The notes under the pieces are model-generated. The model searched no databases, was not told where the DNA came from, and saw only the letters and a program-made list of their open reading frames with translations. Below, one piece after another: positions 13,691 through 21,768 of a stretch of 64,000 nt of DNA. The stretch spans positions 1 to 64,000 of the forward strand of contig ONOQ01000001.1 in the NCBI GenBank assembly GCA_900319485.1, written 5' to 3'. This DNA comes from an uncultured Bacteroidales bacterium. Its GTDB lineage: Bacteria > Bacteroidota > Bacteroidia > Bacteroidales > UBA932. How positions within the stretch are numbered: position 1 is the first letter of the stretch; every line of letters starts with the position of its first letter. The position numbers were made by a program, and so were the translations under genes.

Positions 13691-15704
13691 GGAATTCTCT
13701 GAGATTCAGGCGCTTCTGCCGTCCCTTGAGATGGCGGAAATACGCCTTGACCGCTGCGCTCTCTCCGACGAAGAGATAGAGCAGTTGTTCTCACAGTCCG
13801 ACGTCCCCCTCATTGCCACCTGCAGGCTCTCCGAAGAGCCTGGTGCCCCTGAGATCCTGGAGCGTGCAATCAAGGCGGGGGCCAAGTACGTGGACCTTGA
13901 AATGGAAGCCCCTGCGGCCATTGGCCGACGCATCCGCCAGGCCTGCCAGGAATGGGGCACGGTACTCATCCGTTCATACCATAATTTTGACTTTACACCG
14001 CCTCTTTCCGTGCTTGAAAGCACTGTTGAAAGGGCAAAATCCTTTGGAGCAGAGATAGTGAAGGTTGCCGTGATGGCGGCATCTGAGAGCGACTGGGGCG
14101 TTGTATCAGCCTTATACAACAGCGCGGAGCCAGGCTCTTTGGTGGCCTTCTGTATGGGGGAAGCCGGGAAACAGTCCCGCCTTCAAGCCCTTGCCAAGGG
14201 ATCCCCATTTACATACGCCTGCCTTACGGAAGAAGAGGCCACGGCCCCCGGGCAGTGGACCTGGTCCAGCCTCAGGGAAGCGCTCTACGGAGACTTCCGC
14301 TTTGTGAAGGCATCGGCCCTTCCTATGCCGTCCTCCAAAAGTTTTGCCCAGAGGGCCATTGTGGCGGCGGCGCTGGCCCACGGGGTGTCACATCTCAACG
14401 GTTATTCCCCCTGCGGGGACAACGAGAGCGCCATTTCCGTGGCAAAGGCCCTTGGCGCGCGCGTTAATATTAACGGAAATGAACTTGAAATAGAGGGAAT
14501 AGGGGCTTCCGGCGGCACTTTGAAAATGGCGGAACTCCACACCGGAGAGTCCGGCCTTCTCACAAGGCTTATGGTGCCGCTCCTTTCCGTCCTCAGCGCC
14601 GGTCCTGTCCGCGTCACCGGAGAAAAAACCCTGCTTGGAAGGCCTCTGACAGGGGCTCACGACATTATGGCCGCCTACGGAGTGCGCCTGTACCCCGAAA
14701 GTAACAAAATTGTTAAGGGCCAAAATACCGAAAATAAGGCGGTTAACAAAGATGTTACGGAGGCCAGAAAATCGGACTGTTATCTGCCTCTGAGCGTATC
14801 TGGGCCCATTATTCCGGGGCGCGCAGACGTTTCCGGCAAGGGCGGAAGCCAACTTATCTCAGGTCTTCTTGCCGCGCTGCCTCTTGCGGGAGGAAAATCC
14901 GTCCTTTATGTCCACGAGCCTAAGAGCATTCCATACCTTTTCATAACGGTGGATGTCCTGAAGAAATTCGGCATAAGGATAGGCTCTGAAATGGAGGGCG
15001 GGGACGATTTCCTTGAAACCCAGGACTGGGCGCTCTGCACGGGCCTTAATTTCCGCATAAAGGGCCCTCAGGCATATCAGGCGGCATCTTTTGCAATTGA
15101 AGCGGACTGGTCAGGCGCCGCCCCTTTCCTTGTTGCGGGAGCAGTTTTTGGAGACATTGAGGTGACCGGGCTTGACACTGCCTCCCTCCAGGCCGATATC
15201 TCCATTATGGATATCCTGATGGAAGCCGGGGCGTCAATGTCGCAACTGGAAGACGGCAGCCTTCACGTAATGAGGGCGCCCCTGAGCCCGTTCAAGGCCG
15301 ACCTTAACAACTGCCCGGACCTCTTCCCCATAGTAGCGGTGCTGGCGGCGTTCTGCCCCGGAGAGAGTGAACTCCTGGGGGTTGAAAGGCTCCGCCACAA
15401 GGAAACAGACCGCGCCGCCGCAATAGTGGAAATGCTTGAGGCTATGGGCGTTACGGTGGAGGTTGACGAAGACCTTATGACAATCACGGGTATGGGGCTC
15501 TCACAGAGGCTCGCTTCCGGAAACCTCCTGAAGGGCGGGAAGTTCCGCTCTCACGGTGACCACCGTATGGTTATGGCCCTTAAAGTGGCATCTCTCGGTG
15601 CCTCCAGCCCCGTTGAAATAGACGATGTTGACTGCGTAGCCAAGTCCTTCCCCCAGTTCAATGAAATGTTTTCTGTCATTCTGAGCGAAGCCCGAAGGGC
15701 GTAG
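13665..15704 (+). CDS. aroDA: AroD-AroA fusion: type I dehydroquinase + EPSP synthase
   Basis: 679 aa joining two shikimate enzymes. Residues 1 to ~210 are a type I 3-dehydroquinate dehydratase: 'MAEIRLDRC', catalytic His106 in 'IRSYHNFDF' and Schiff-base Lys133 in 'AEIVKVAVMA'. From about residue 213 the rest is EPSP synthase: 'ASALPMPSSKSFAQRAIVAAALAHG' (PEP/S3P site Lys225), 'SGESGLLTRLM'-type motif ('HTGESGLLTRLMVPLL'), 'KGGSQLISGLLAALPL', 'EADWSGAAPFLVAGA', 'LRHKETDRAAAIVEML', 'SHGDHRMVMALKVASL'. The fusion would put steps 3 and 6 on one chain. It overlaps aroB by 26 bp. The last residues (SVILSEARRA) come from a dispersed repeat at 15675. Residues about 345-365 ('NKIVKGQNTENKAVNKDVTE') look like a low-complexity insert. 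Confidence 0.93.
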   Translation: MICVSIQNKEFSEIQALLPSLEMAEIRLDRCALSDEEIEQLFSQSDVPLIATCRLSEEPGAPEILERAIKAGAKYVDLEMEAPAAIGRRIRQACQEWGTVLIRSYHNFDFTPPLSVLESTVERAKSFGAEIVKVAVMAASESDWGVVSALYNSAEPGSLVAFCMGEAGKQSRLQALAKGSPFTYACLTEEEATAPGQWTWSSLREALYGDFRFVKASALPMPSSKSFAQRAIVAAALAHGVSHLNGYSPCGDNESAISVAKALGARVNINGNELEIEGIGASGGTLKMAELHTGESGLLTRLMVPLLSVLSAGPVRVTGEKTLLGRPLTGAHDIMAAYGVRLYPESNKIVKGQNTENKAVNKDVTEARKSDCYLPLSVSGPIIPGRADVSGKGGSQLISGLLAALPLAGGKSVLYVHEPKSIPYLFITVDVLKKFGIRIGSEMEGGDDFLETQDWALCTGLNFRIKGPQAYQAASFAIEADWSGAAPFLVAGAVFGDIEVTGLDTASLQADISIMDILMEAGASMSQLEDGSLHVMRAPLSPFKADLNNCPDLFPIVAVLAAFCPGESELLGVERLRHKETDRAAAIVEMLEAMGVTVEVDEDLMTITGMGLSQRLASGNLLKGGKFRSHGDHRMVMALKVASLGASSPVEIDDVDCVAKSFPQFNEMFSVILSEARRA

Positions 15705-15716
15705 TCGAAGAATCTC
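15675..15716. repeat. Dispersed GTCATTCTGAGCGAAG repeat at the end of aroA
   Basis: The 42 bp begin GTCATTCTGAGCGAAGC and end GTCGAAGAATCTC. I recognise this as a type of intergenic repeat found in many bacterial genomes. Here it starts inside the aroDA frame and supplies its last codons and stop. Confidence 0.7.
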
Positions 15717-15730
15717 AAACCACTTGAAAT

Positions 15731-16819
15731 ATGAATACTTTTGGCAATAAATTCAGAGTAAGTATCTTCGGAGAGTCCCACGGGCCGGTTATCGGCGTAA
15801 CTGTAGACGGCGTTTTACCTGGAATTCCGCTCAGCGTGGAAGATTTCACTCAGGACCTTTCCAGAAGGAAGGCCGGAGCCCTTGGCACTACGCCGCGTAT
15901 TGAGGCCGATGCCCCCGAAATCCTCTCTGGTGTATATGAGGGCCACACTACGGGCGCTCCGCTTACCGTTATTTTCCGCAACGAAAACACCCGCTCGGAG
16001 GACTACGAGGCCTTCCGTAAGAACCCCAGGCCCGGTCACGCGGACTTCACCGCCAATCTCAAGTACGGCGGTTACAACGACCCCCGCGGCGGCGGCCAGT
16101 TCAGCGGCAGGCTTACCCTGGGCATTGTCGCAGCCGGCGTGATTGCCAAAAAAATGATGTACTTTGCCAAGTTTAACGCTGTCCTTAAGGAGGTTGGCGG
16201 GCTTGTTGACGCGGAGAAATGGCCGGAGGCTCTTAAGGCCGCCGCTGCCGATGGCGATTCCCTTGGCGGAGTGGTTGAATGCGTGGTGGAAGGCCTTCCT
16301 ATCGGCCTTGGAGAACCCTTCTGGGATAGCGTGGAAGGCGTTTTGTCCCACGCCGTGTTTGCTATTCCCGGCGTCCGCGGCATTGAATTCGGCGACGGTT
16401 TTGAGGCTGCAAGGATGAAGGGATCTGAGCACATAGACCTCTTCCCGGAGCATAAATGCCATAAGGATGACCCTGACCATGAATGTTGCCATAAGGACGA
16501 GCCGGACCACGAATGCTGCCACGGAGAGCACGAGGAAGGTGAGGAGCACCACTGTTGTCACCACGGCGAACAAGACGGCGGTGAGCACCACTGCTGCGGC
16601 CGCCATAACAGGCCCCAGCCGCCCGTCACAAACCACGCCGGCGGCGTGAACGGCGGCATCACAAACGGCAATCCCGTAGTGTTCCGCGTGGCCTTCAAGC
16701 CCACCGCAAGCATAGCGAAAGCCGGAGTTGGCGGGCGCCACGATGTCTGCTTCGCCCTCCGCACTCCGGTCATCGTGGAAGCCATGGCCGCCATCTGCCT
16801 GGTGGACCTGGCGCTGTAG
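15731..16819 (+). CDS. aroC: Chorismate synthase with a 58-residue His/Cys-rich insert
   Basis: 362 aa. It makes chorismate from EPSP using reduced FMN (last shikimate step). Family motifs are 'NKFRVSIFGESHGPVIGVTVDG', 'LSRRKAGALGTTPR', 'RPGHADFTANLKYGGYNDPRGGGQFSGR', 'GDSLGGVVECVVEGLPIGLGEPFWD', 'GIEFGDGFEAARMKGSEHID', 'TNHAGGVNGGITNG', 'VGGRHDVCFALRTPVIVEAMAAI'. Between GSEHIDLFPE and VTNHAGG lies an insert at about residues 241-298 with 14 His and 9 Cys, including paired CC and a tandem HKDDPDHECC-type repeat. The insert suggests metal binding. The core is shortened elsewhere (region ~135-175 and the C-terminus), so total length stays normal. 26 bp after aroDA. Confidence 0.93.
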   Translation: MNTFGNKFRVSIFGESHGPVIGVTVDGVLPGIPLSVEDFTQDLSRRKAGALGTTPRIEADAPEILSGVYEGHTTGAPLTVIFRNENTRSEDYEAFRKNPRPGHADFTANLKYGGYNDPRGGGQFSGRLTLGIVAAGVIAKKMMYFAKFNAVLKEVGGLVDAEKWPEALKAAAADGDSLGGVVECVVEGLPIGLGEPFWDSVEGVLSHAVFAIPGVRGIEFGDGFEAARMKGSEHIDLFPEHKCHKDDPDHECCHKDEPDHECCHGEHEEGEEHHCCHHGEQDGGEHHCCGRHNRPQPPVTNHAGGVNGGITNGNPVVFRVAFKPTASIAKAGVGGRHDVCFALRTPVIVEAMAAICLVDLAL

Positions 16820-16821
16820 GA

Positions 16822-17235
16822 TCAGGCCGACATAAACACCGAATCCAGATCTTCCTTAAGGCGACGGAACCCCGTTTCCATTCTGCGCGACTGGGCCCCG
16901 CGGGGTTTTGTGCCGTGCAGATACGACCACAACTGTTTCTGGTTGATCCCCGTCATCTTTTCCACTCCGGAAAGTGTAAAAATGCCCTGCTCGATATAGT
17001 ATTTAAGCAGGCTAGGCATATCTACGCGGTAAGAAACCTCAAAGTCACCATCCAGAAAAGACGGATACTTGAAACCTTCTGCAATGGCAGTTTCTCTATA
17101 GAAAGCCATCTGTTTACGCATATCCTCCTTTGCCGATTCAATGCTGGTTCCTGCTCCTGAAAAAATCTCATTCTTGCAATAGACAGTATAAGTGCCGTCT
17201 TTGGCCCTTTCGATAATTGCTTCAATTGTTGTCAT
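16822..17235 (-). CDS. hicB: HicB antitoxin (pair 1)
   Basis: 137 aa. The N-terminal HicB fold ('IEAIIERAKDGTYTVYCKNEIFSGAGTSIESAKEDMRKQM') is followed by a C-terminal helix-turn-helix ('GVEKMTGINQKQLWSYLHGTKPRG'). It neutralises the HicA mRNA interferase and probably represses its own promoter. Its ATG overlaps the hicA stop (ATGA, 17232-17235). The order hicA then hicB is the common one. The 3' end lies 2 bp from the end of aroC, converging on it. Confidence 0.88.
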   Translation of the reverse strand: MTTIEAIIERAKDGTYTVYCKNEIFSGAGTSIESAKEDMRKQMAFYRETAIAEGFKYPSFLDGDFEVSYRVDMPSLLKYYIEQGIFTLSGVEKMTGINQKQLWSYLHGTKPRGAQSRRMETGFRRLKEDLDSVFMSA

Positions 17236-17411
17236 ACCAAATGCATTTCTTTTCTGATTTTCTTTTCCAGCCCTTTGCCCAATTCTTTTCCCTGATGATA
17301 TGGAACCGGGTAAGTCCTCTGTCCTTTCCTGTAAATCACGTGACTACCGGCCTGTCTTATGGATATCCATCCATTTTTTACAATTAGCCGATGGAATTCG
17401 TCATATTTCAT
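17232..17411 (-). CDS. hicA: HicA toxin (pair 1)
   Basis: 59 aa, from ATG 17409-17411. The sequence has the dsRBD-like HicA layout: 'FHRLIVKNGWISIRQAGSHVIY' with the catalytic His in GSHVIY, then 'RTYPVPYHQGKELGKGLEKKI', the conserved 'P-x-H-x-x-K-E-x-x-x-G' segment. HicA proteins are ribosome-independent mRNA interferases. It is translationally coupled to hicB by a 4-bp overlap and preceded by a good promoter. Confidence 0.88.
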   Translation of the reverse strand: MKYDEFHRLIVKNGWISIRQAGSHVIYRKGQRTYPVPYHQGKELGKGLEKKIRKEMHLV

Positions 17412-17418
17412 AGGCGCA

Positions 17419-17449
17419 CAAAAATAGTTATTTTTCTATTAAATACAAA
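17419..17449 (-). promoter_or_regulatory. Promoter of hicAB pair 1
   Basis: Read on the minus strand: TTTG (plus CAAA 17446-17449), a 19-bp spacer and TATTTTTG (plus CAAAAATA 17419-17426), 7 bp before the hicA start. Confidence 0.65.
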
Positions 17450-17770
17450 CACATAGAATAGAAAATATACCACTCTATGTAATGAAACCCTGTAATCGGG
17501 CCTCCGTTACAAAGATTGGAAATATGCGAGCGCTGACCAAATTTTGGCAAGGCTTGCCAGAATTTGGAAGTATGAGAAAAAGTGTTAAATAAGGGCCAAA
17601 CCGAGAGAGTCGAACTGTCCGAAAGTTAAAACGCGGCTTAGGCCGTATAAGGCCGATTTTGTCGTTTACCCCACCTCCGTGCAAGGGGGTAAAAGACACC
17701 TCCCTGCCTCAGAATAGCCTGTAGGGCAGGGTGGTGCGGTTTAAGTTTCGGAAGGCCTGGCGCCAGAGAC
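17450..17770. other. Gene-free stretch with three hairpin-forming inverted repeats
   Basis: No supported gene. It holds a 31-bp interrupted palindrome (15-bp arms, one mismatch, 1-nt centre, 17537-17567), TTTACCCC (17665-17672) with GGGGTAAA (17686-17693), and a CCCTGCC/GGCAGGG stem at about 17704-17730. The last two could terminate the leftward PUL transcript. An ORF on the minus strand (17475-17699) has no family features and is not called. Confidence 0.5.
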
Positions 17771-18721
17771 CTATTTCAGATACGGATTGTACTTGTCAAA
17801 GGGAGTGTAACTCATCCAGTCAATCTCCAACTCGTAGGGATAGAGCGGCTTTTCAATGGACAGCGGATTGGTTTCCACAGGCCAGTTGTTGGTGTGCCAG
17901 AAATTGAGCCTGTATTTGCTCTTGAGGCACGGAACGCCGGTCTTTGAAGGCTGGTCCGGGAACACTTTCTTGCCCTTGTAGTCCCAGAGGATTATCTTTT
18001 TACCGGTTTCGGGGTGCTCCATCCACCATACCATACGGTCAGGATACCAGTCCCAGCCGTACACGTAGAAGCGGGCCGATGCATCGTAGTCCGGAATGGC
18101 CTCAATGCGTGAAGGCTTGTTCTGGCGGCCCTTGAAGGCAGTATTTGGAACACGCGTAACGCTGCCGTCCTTATGGCGGACCTCGGAGCGCCAGATGGTT
18201 TCCAGGATCTCTCCTGTAGCAAGGTTGATGATGCGGCCAACGCGGTTATGGGCGCCTCGCTTACCCGTCCAGGTGCCAACGTAAATGATTCTGGGATTGG
18301 CGATAAGCCATTCGATGTCAATCTCTGACTGCCCGAACTCCCTGTCAATGTTGTATGTGAAATACCCCACCACGGCACCAACGTTTGGCTGAATCTCCCG
18401 GGGATCCGGAATCTTGATGCGGGCGCTGTAACTTCCGTAGAACGTGTAGTCCTTGGAGATGATCTCCGGGCCCCGGCCGGCGCCAGCGGGATCTGCGGGA
18501 TCCATCCGGTAAAGCATCACGGAAGTGCCCTCCTCAGAGAGTGACGGAAATCCTGAGAAGTAGCGGAAATCCTCCCCGGAGGGCCTGTAATTGAAGTCAA
18601 AATACTCCGACGTTCCTTCAGAGAAGTCTTCCTTGAACGCACCGTGGAACTTGGGTGCTTCCTGGCCGAAGGCAAGAGCGCAAAGCATCAGGCCAAGGCA
18701 AATTGTTGAGCAGCGCTTCAT
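17771..18721 (-). CDS. GH16 family glycoside hydrolase
   Basis: 316 aa with a Sec signal peptide ('LCALAFGQEA'). The GH16 jelly-roll begins about residue 25 ('GAFKEDFSEG'). The active-site strand is 'GQSEIDIEWL' with Glu133, Asp135 and Glu137, the E-x-D-x-E form without a beta-bulge. Later blocks are 'RFYVYGWDWYPDRMVWWMEHPETG', 'YRLNFWHTNNWPVETNP' and 'YPYELEIDWMSYTP'. GH16 enzymes cut internal beta-1,3/1,4-glucans or galactans with retention; the target here is not settled. It is the last gene of the leftward PUL; its ATG overlaps the stop of the preceding gene (TAATG). Close paralogue at 19460. Confidence 0.9.
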   Translation of the reverse strand: MKRCSTICLGLMLCALAFGQEAPKFHGAFKEDFSEGTSEYFDFNYRPSGEDFRYFSGFPSLSEEGTSVMLYRMDPADPAGAGRGPEIISKDYTFYGSYSARIKIPDPREIQPNVGAVVGYFTYNIDREFGQSEIDIEWLIANPRIIYVGTWTGKRGAHNRVGRIINLATGEILETIWRSEVRHKDGSVTRVPNTAFKGRQNKPSRIEAIPDYDASARFYVYGWDWYPDRMVWWMEHPETGKKIILWDYKGKKVFPDQPSKTGVPCLKSKYRLNFWHTNNWPVETNPLSIEKPLYPYELEIDWMSYTPFDKYNPYLK

Positions 18722-19470
18722 TATTCTTGAGGGCTATATTCTATCCAGTCAATTTCAAGTTCGTAGGGGTAGTTTGCCGCCGCCCCGTCCGTGTGACAAT
18801 ACTTGAAAACAAGTTTCAAGGGGTCCTGGGGCACGTTTTCCGTTACCTCTTCAATTACTTTTTTGTCTCCGGAGGGCGTAGATTTCACCCACCGCACAAG
18901 TTTATCGGCACTCCAGTCAAGGCCGATTACACATAACTTTGAGGCAGTGTTTACGCCCGCAACAGTAGGAGACGCGACGTCAATGACCACGCCTTCCCCT
19001 TCAGGGCCGAATTCCACACTGGCGCCAAGGCCGGGCTGTACGGATTTCACGTCCGGAAGCCTCAAGCGGGCGGAATAACTCCCGAAGTGCACATAATCCG
19101 TAGATGTAAGTTTGATTCCGTCTCCGGCATCCTTTGCTGCGTCAAGCCTTAGCATAAGGATGGTGGAGCCGCTTTCCGTAAGCGAAGGGAAACCTGGGAA
19201 ACAGCGGAAGTCCTTTCCTCCCGCGTCCAGGGTGAGCCCGTTGCCTGGTTCTCCTGAAAAGTCCTCCTTGAAGGCATCCATCAGCGTTACGGTAACGGGA
19301 GGGTTGTCCGGAGTGCCGTCGTCCGGCTTACCGTCGGGGTTGTCGTCTCCAGACTCCCCCTGGTTACCCTCCGGCTTTGGCTTTTCCGGAGCCGGGAGCG
19401 GATATTTCCCGCTGTTGCAGGAAACAGCCGCCCCAAGCGCCAGCAATAACATTAACCTATTAATATCCAT
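18721..19470 (-). CDS. GH16-like surface lipoprotein lacking catalytic residues
   Basis: 249 aa. The signal peptide ends in lipobox AVSC (Cys18), followed by an acidic Pro/Gly/Asp linker to about residue 60. The rest aligns with its GH16 neighbours: 'DAFKEDFSGEPGNG', 'FPGFPSLTESGSTILMLRLD', 'HFGSYSARLRLPDVKSVQPGLGASVEFG', 'LCVIGLDWSADKLVRWVKS', 'YPYELEIDWIEYSP'. The segment that should hold E-x-D-x-E is replaced by 'EGVVIDVASP', and ~60 residues around it are missing. It is probably a non-catalytic glycan-binding or scaffold protein derived from a duplicated GH16. Start overlaps the upstream gene by 11 bp; stop overlaps the next start. Confidence 0.75.
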   Translation of the reverse strand: MDINRLMLLLALGAAVSCNSGKYPLPAPEKPKPEGNQGESGDDNPDGKPDDGTPDNPPVTVTLMDAFKEDFSGEPGNGLTLDAGGKDFRCFPGFPSLTESGSTILMLRLDAAKDAGDGIKLTSTDYVHFGSYSARLRLPDVKSVQPGLGASVEFGPEGEGVVIDVASPTVAGVNTASKLCVIGLDWSADKLVRWVKSTPSGDKKVIEEVTENVPQDPLKLVFKYCHTDGAAANYPYELEIDWIEYSPQE

Positions 19471-20398
19471 TGTCTTCCCTCCACTTGATGTTTATTTCAT
19501 CGTAGGGCTCATATTTCATCCAGTCCACCTCCAGGCAATAGGGATATTTGGGAGCCTCCTTTGACTGGGGGTTGGTATCCACGGACCAGTCGTTGGTGTG
19601 CCAGAAATTCATGAGGTAGGTTGTGGGCGGCTGCGGAATGCCGGAGAAGTTGGGCGTAGTGCCCTGGTAGTCCCAGAGGATAACCTTCTCTCCGGTTTCC
19701 GGGTGCTCTATCCACCAGGTAAGCCTGTCGGGGAACCAGTCAAAGCCGTAAACATAGAACTGTTTTGATGCATTGTATCCGGAAATTGCCGGAATGGTGC
19801 GGGGTGACAGCGCAGCGTCGTCGTCGCTTGCAAAGGTGTGGTTCTTGTTGCCGTCGTGATAGGACCTGTAGTTGGTGTACAGGATCTGTCCCTTTGCAAG
19901 GTTTATGGTGCGGCCAACCCTCTGGAGGTTACCCACGTTATTAGGCGCGCTAGTCCAGGTGCCCAGATAAATAATGGTAGGATCGGCGATTAGCCACTCG
20001 AAGTCAATCTCCGAAAGGCCGAACCCCTGGGTAAAACGGTATGTGAAGTATCCCACAACCGCGCCAACATTTGGCTGCGCCTTCTTCACGTCGGGGACGC
20101 GGAGACGGGCCGAATAAGTGCCGAAGTGCGTGCGCTTGGTGGAAGATATTTCCGGGCCCTTTCCCGCGCCTGCGGGGTCCGTGGGCTGGATGCGCTCAAG
20201 CATCACGGTAGTTCCCTTTTCCGTTAGGGAAGGCACGCCGAAAAACAGCCTGGGGGCGTTTCCGCCGCTGAAATACTGCGGCTTTGCGGCGTCAAAATCC
20301 TCTTTGAAGGCACCCATAAAACGGGAATCCGGGTCCTGGGCCATAGCCGCTGCCGGGATAAGGAGCGACAGCGCTAGAATTGCTGAAAGTCTTTTCAT
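19460..20398 (-). CDS. GH16 family glycoside hydrolase (paralogue)
   Basis: 312 aa with a Sec signal peptide ('IPAAAMAQDP'). Domain layout as in the 17771 enzyme: 'GAFKEDFDAAKPQYF', 'FGTYSARLRVPDVKKAQPNVGAVVGYFTY', active strand 'GLSEIDFEWLIADP' (Glu130, Asp132, Glu134), 'FYVYGFDWFPDRLTWWIEHPETGEKVILWDYQG', 'LMNFWHTNDWSVDTNP', 'YPYCLEVDWMKYEP'. It ends with a charged tail. Both active paralogues flank the inactive lipoprotein copy, which points to tandem duplication within the PUL. Likely secreted or periplasmic. Substrate is inferred only as a beta-linked glycan. Confidence 0.9.
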   Translation of the reverse strand: MKRLSAILALSLLIPAAAMAQDPDSRFMGAFKEDFDAAKPQYFSGGNAPRLFFGVPSLTEKGTTVMLERIQPTDPAGAGKGPEISSTKRTHFGTYSARLRVPDVKKAQPNVGAVVGYFTYRFTQGFGLSEIDFEWLIADPTIIYLGTWTSAPNNVGNLQRVGRTINLAKGQILYTNYRSYHDGNKNHTFASDDDAALSPRTIPAISGYNASKQFYVYGFDWFPDRLTWWIEHPETGEKVILWDYQGTTPNFSGIPQPPTTYLMNFWHTNDWSVDTNPQSKEAPKYPYCLEVDWMKYEPYDEINIKWREDNGY

Positions 20399-20461
20399 CT
20401 TTCCTTATATTATTTAACCTTGGAGAGGCAGGGCGGGGTCAGCCGCCCTGTCCCTGAAAAA

Positions 20462-21739
20462 TTACTCTACCTCGGGTGCGGGAACAACCTTTACGCTGAG
20501 TTCGTCGAAGTAGTAGTACCTGCCCGGACCGTGGCAACTGCCCCATACGGAACGGATGGTAACATAGAAGTAAATGGTTCCGGTCTTCTGTGCCCAGTAG
20601 TGAGCCACGGGCTCGCCGCCGTTGCTGTAGCCAAGGCCAAGTTCTCCATTCTTTGCAATGTAGTCGGCATTTGCACCGAAATCTCCGTCAAATGCGGGAA
20701 CGGGCTCTGCACCGGGATTGTCATAAGCGGAATTCCAGTAGTTGTACATTTCTACTGTAGCATCCTTGAGGCCATCAGAAGGAATTGTTGCGGGATCGTC
20801 AACAAAGCCAAACCACAGCAGACCGCAGTCATTGGTGTTTTCGTTCCACTTCATCTGGGCGGAGAGTTCAAGGTAGTCGCCTTCCACAACGTCGATTGCC
20901 TGATAGAACCAGCAGTTGTTTGCCTGGTCGTGGGTCTGGTTCTCGGAGGACAGACGGAGGCAACCTCCATTTCCGCCGGAAGGACCGTCTTCTGCAAAGC
21001 CGAATACGGGAACCCAACTCAGGACACCGGCCTTGGGAGTTGCATAGTCGTCTTCCAGTACCTCGGTGCTCTCAAATGTCCAGTACTGGGCATCTTCTTC
21101 TTCCATAGAGCCGCCCTTGAGGAGTTCGTTGTAAGCAACTACGTCAACCTCGGCCTGATAGGTGTCCATTACGGTGGCGGAGTTTACTACAACGGCCTTG
21201 ACGGTGTATTTGCCATACTCGGCATAGGTGTGAGAGGTCTTGAAGTCGGTGCCGGGTTCGGTGGTGGAGCCATCACCGAAGTCCCAGGTAATGTTGGTGG
21301 CATTCTGGGAGGAGGTGGCGTCAAAATTGATTACGCGGCCAAACTCACCTGCACGGTCCTTCTTGGCCTCAAAGGTGAAGTAGGCCTTGGGGGCGCCTGC
21401 AACGTCAATTTTGACTTCCTTGGAAGAGACCTCGCCGTCGGCGTTTGCGGCGGTGAGTTTAACGGAATAACTGCCGCCGGTTGCATAGGTGTGCTCCGGA
21501 GAGGCTTCCTTTGAAGTCTCGTCGTCGCCGAAATCCCACTTGTAAGCGGTGGCGTTGGTGCTCTTGTTGGTGAAAGTCACCTTCAGTCCGTCCACTGCAT
21601 AGTCGAAGTCGGCCTTGGGGGAGGCTGCCGGTGTGCCTCCATCGGGAGTGTTGTCTTCTCCGCCGGCAGCGGGCTTTGTGCAGGCCGCCATTGCTACTGC
21701 AAGAACGGCTGCAGCAAGAAAGTAAAGAACTTTTTTCAT
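20462..21739 (-). CDS. PKD-domain surface glycan-binding lipoprotein
   Basis: 425 aa. Lipobox MAAC gives a lipidated Cys near residue 20, with an acidic low-complexity linker after it. Two PKD domains follow: 'ADFDYAVDGLKVTFTNKSTNATAYKWDFGDD…HTYATGGSYSVKLTAAN' and 'TNITWDFGDGSTTEPG…HTYAEYGKYTVKAVV'. The C-terminal ~215 residues ('LLKGGSMEEEDAQYWTFEST…') have the jelly-roll look of a CBM4-like module with many Trp/Tyr residues. Position after SusD and length fit a surface glycan-binding protein that captures polysaccharide for the SusCD importer. A similar but distinct protein is at 53757. Confidence 0.82.
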   Translation of the reverse strand: MKKVLYFLAAAVLAVAMAACTKPAAGGEDNTPDGGTPAASPKADFDYAVDGLKVTFTNKSTNATAYKWDFGDDETSKEASPEHTYATGGSYSVKLTAANADGEVSSKEVKIDVAGAPKAYFTFEAKKDRAGEFGRVINFDATSSQNATNITWDFGDGSTTEPGTDFKTSHTYAEYGKYTVKAVVVNSATVMDTYQAEVDVVAYNELLKGGSMEEEDAQYWTFESTEVLEDDYATPKAGVLSWVPVFGFAEDGPSGGNGGCLRLSSENQTHDQANNCWFYQAIDVVEGDYLELSAQMKWNENTNDCGLLWFGFVDDPATIPSDGLKDATVEMYNYWNSAYDNPGAEPVPAFDGDFGANADYIAKNGELGLGYSNGGEPVAHYWAQKTGTIYFYVTIRSVWGSCHGPGRYYYFDELSVKVVPAPEVE

Positions 21740-21768
21740 AATAGTGTAATATAATTGGTTAATGGTTG

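Noticed and set aside
15815..16741. 308-codon minus-strand frame
   Set aside because: Antisense to aroC, including its repeat-rich insert; no start signal or family match.
17475..17699. 74-codon minus-strand ORF in the hicA-GH16 gap
   Set aside because: No promoter close to the start, no family features, and it spans the palindromes.
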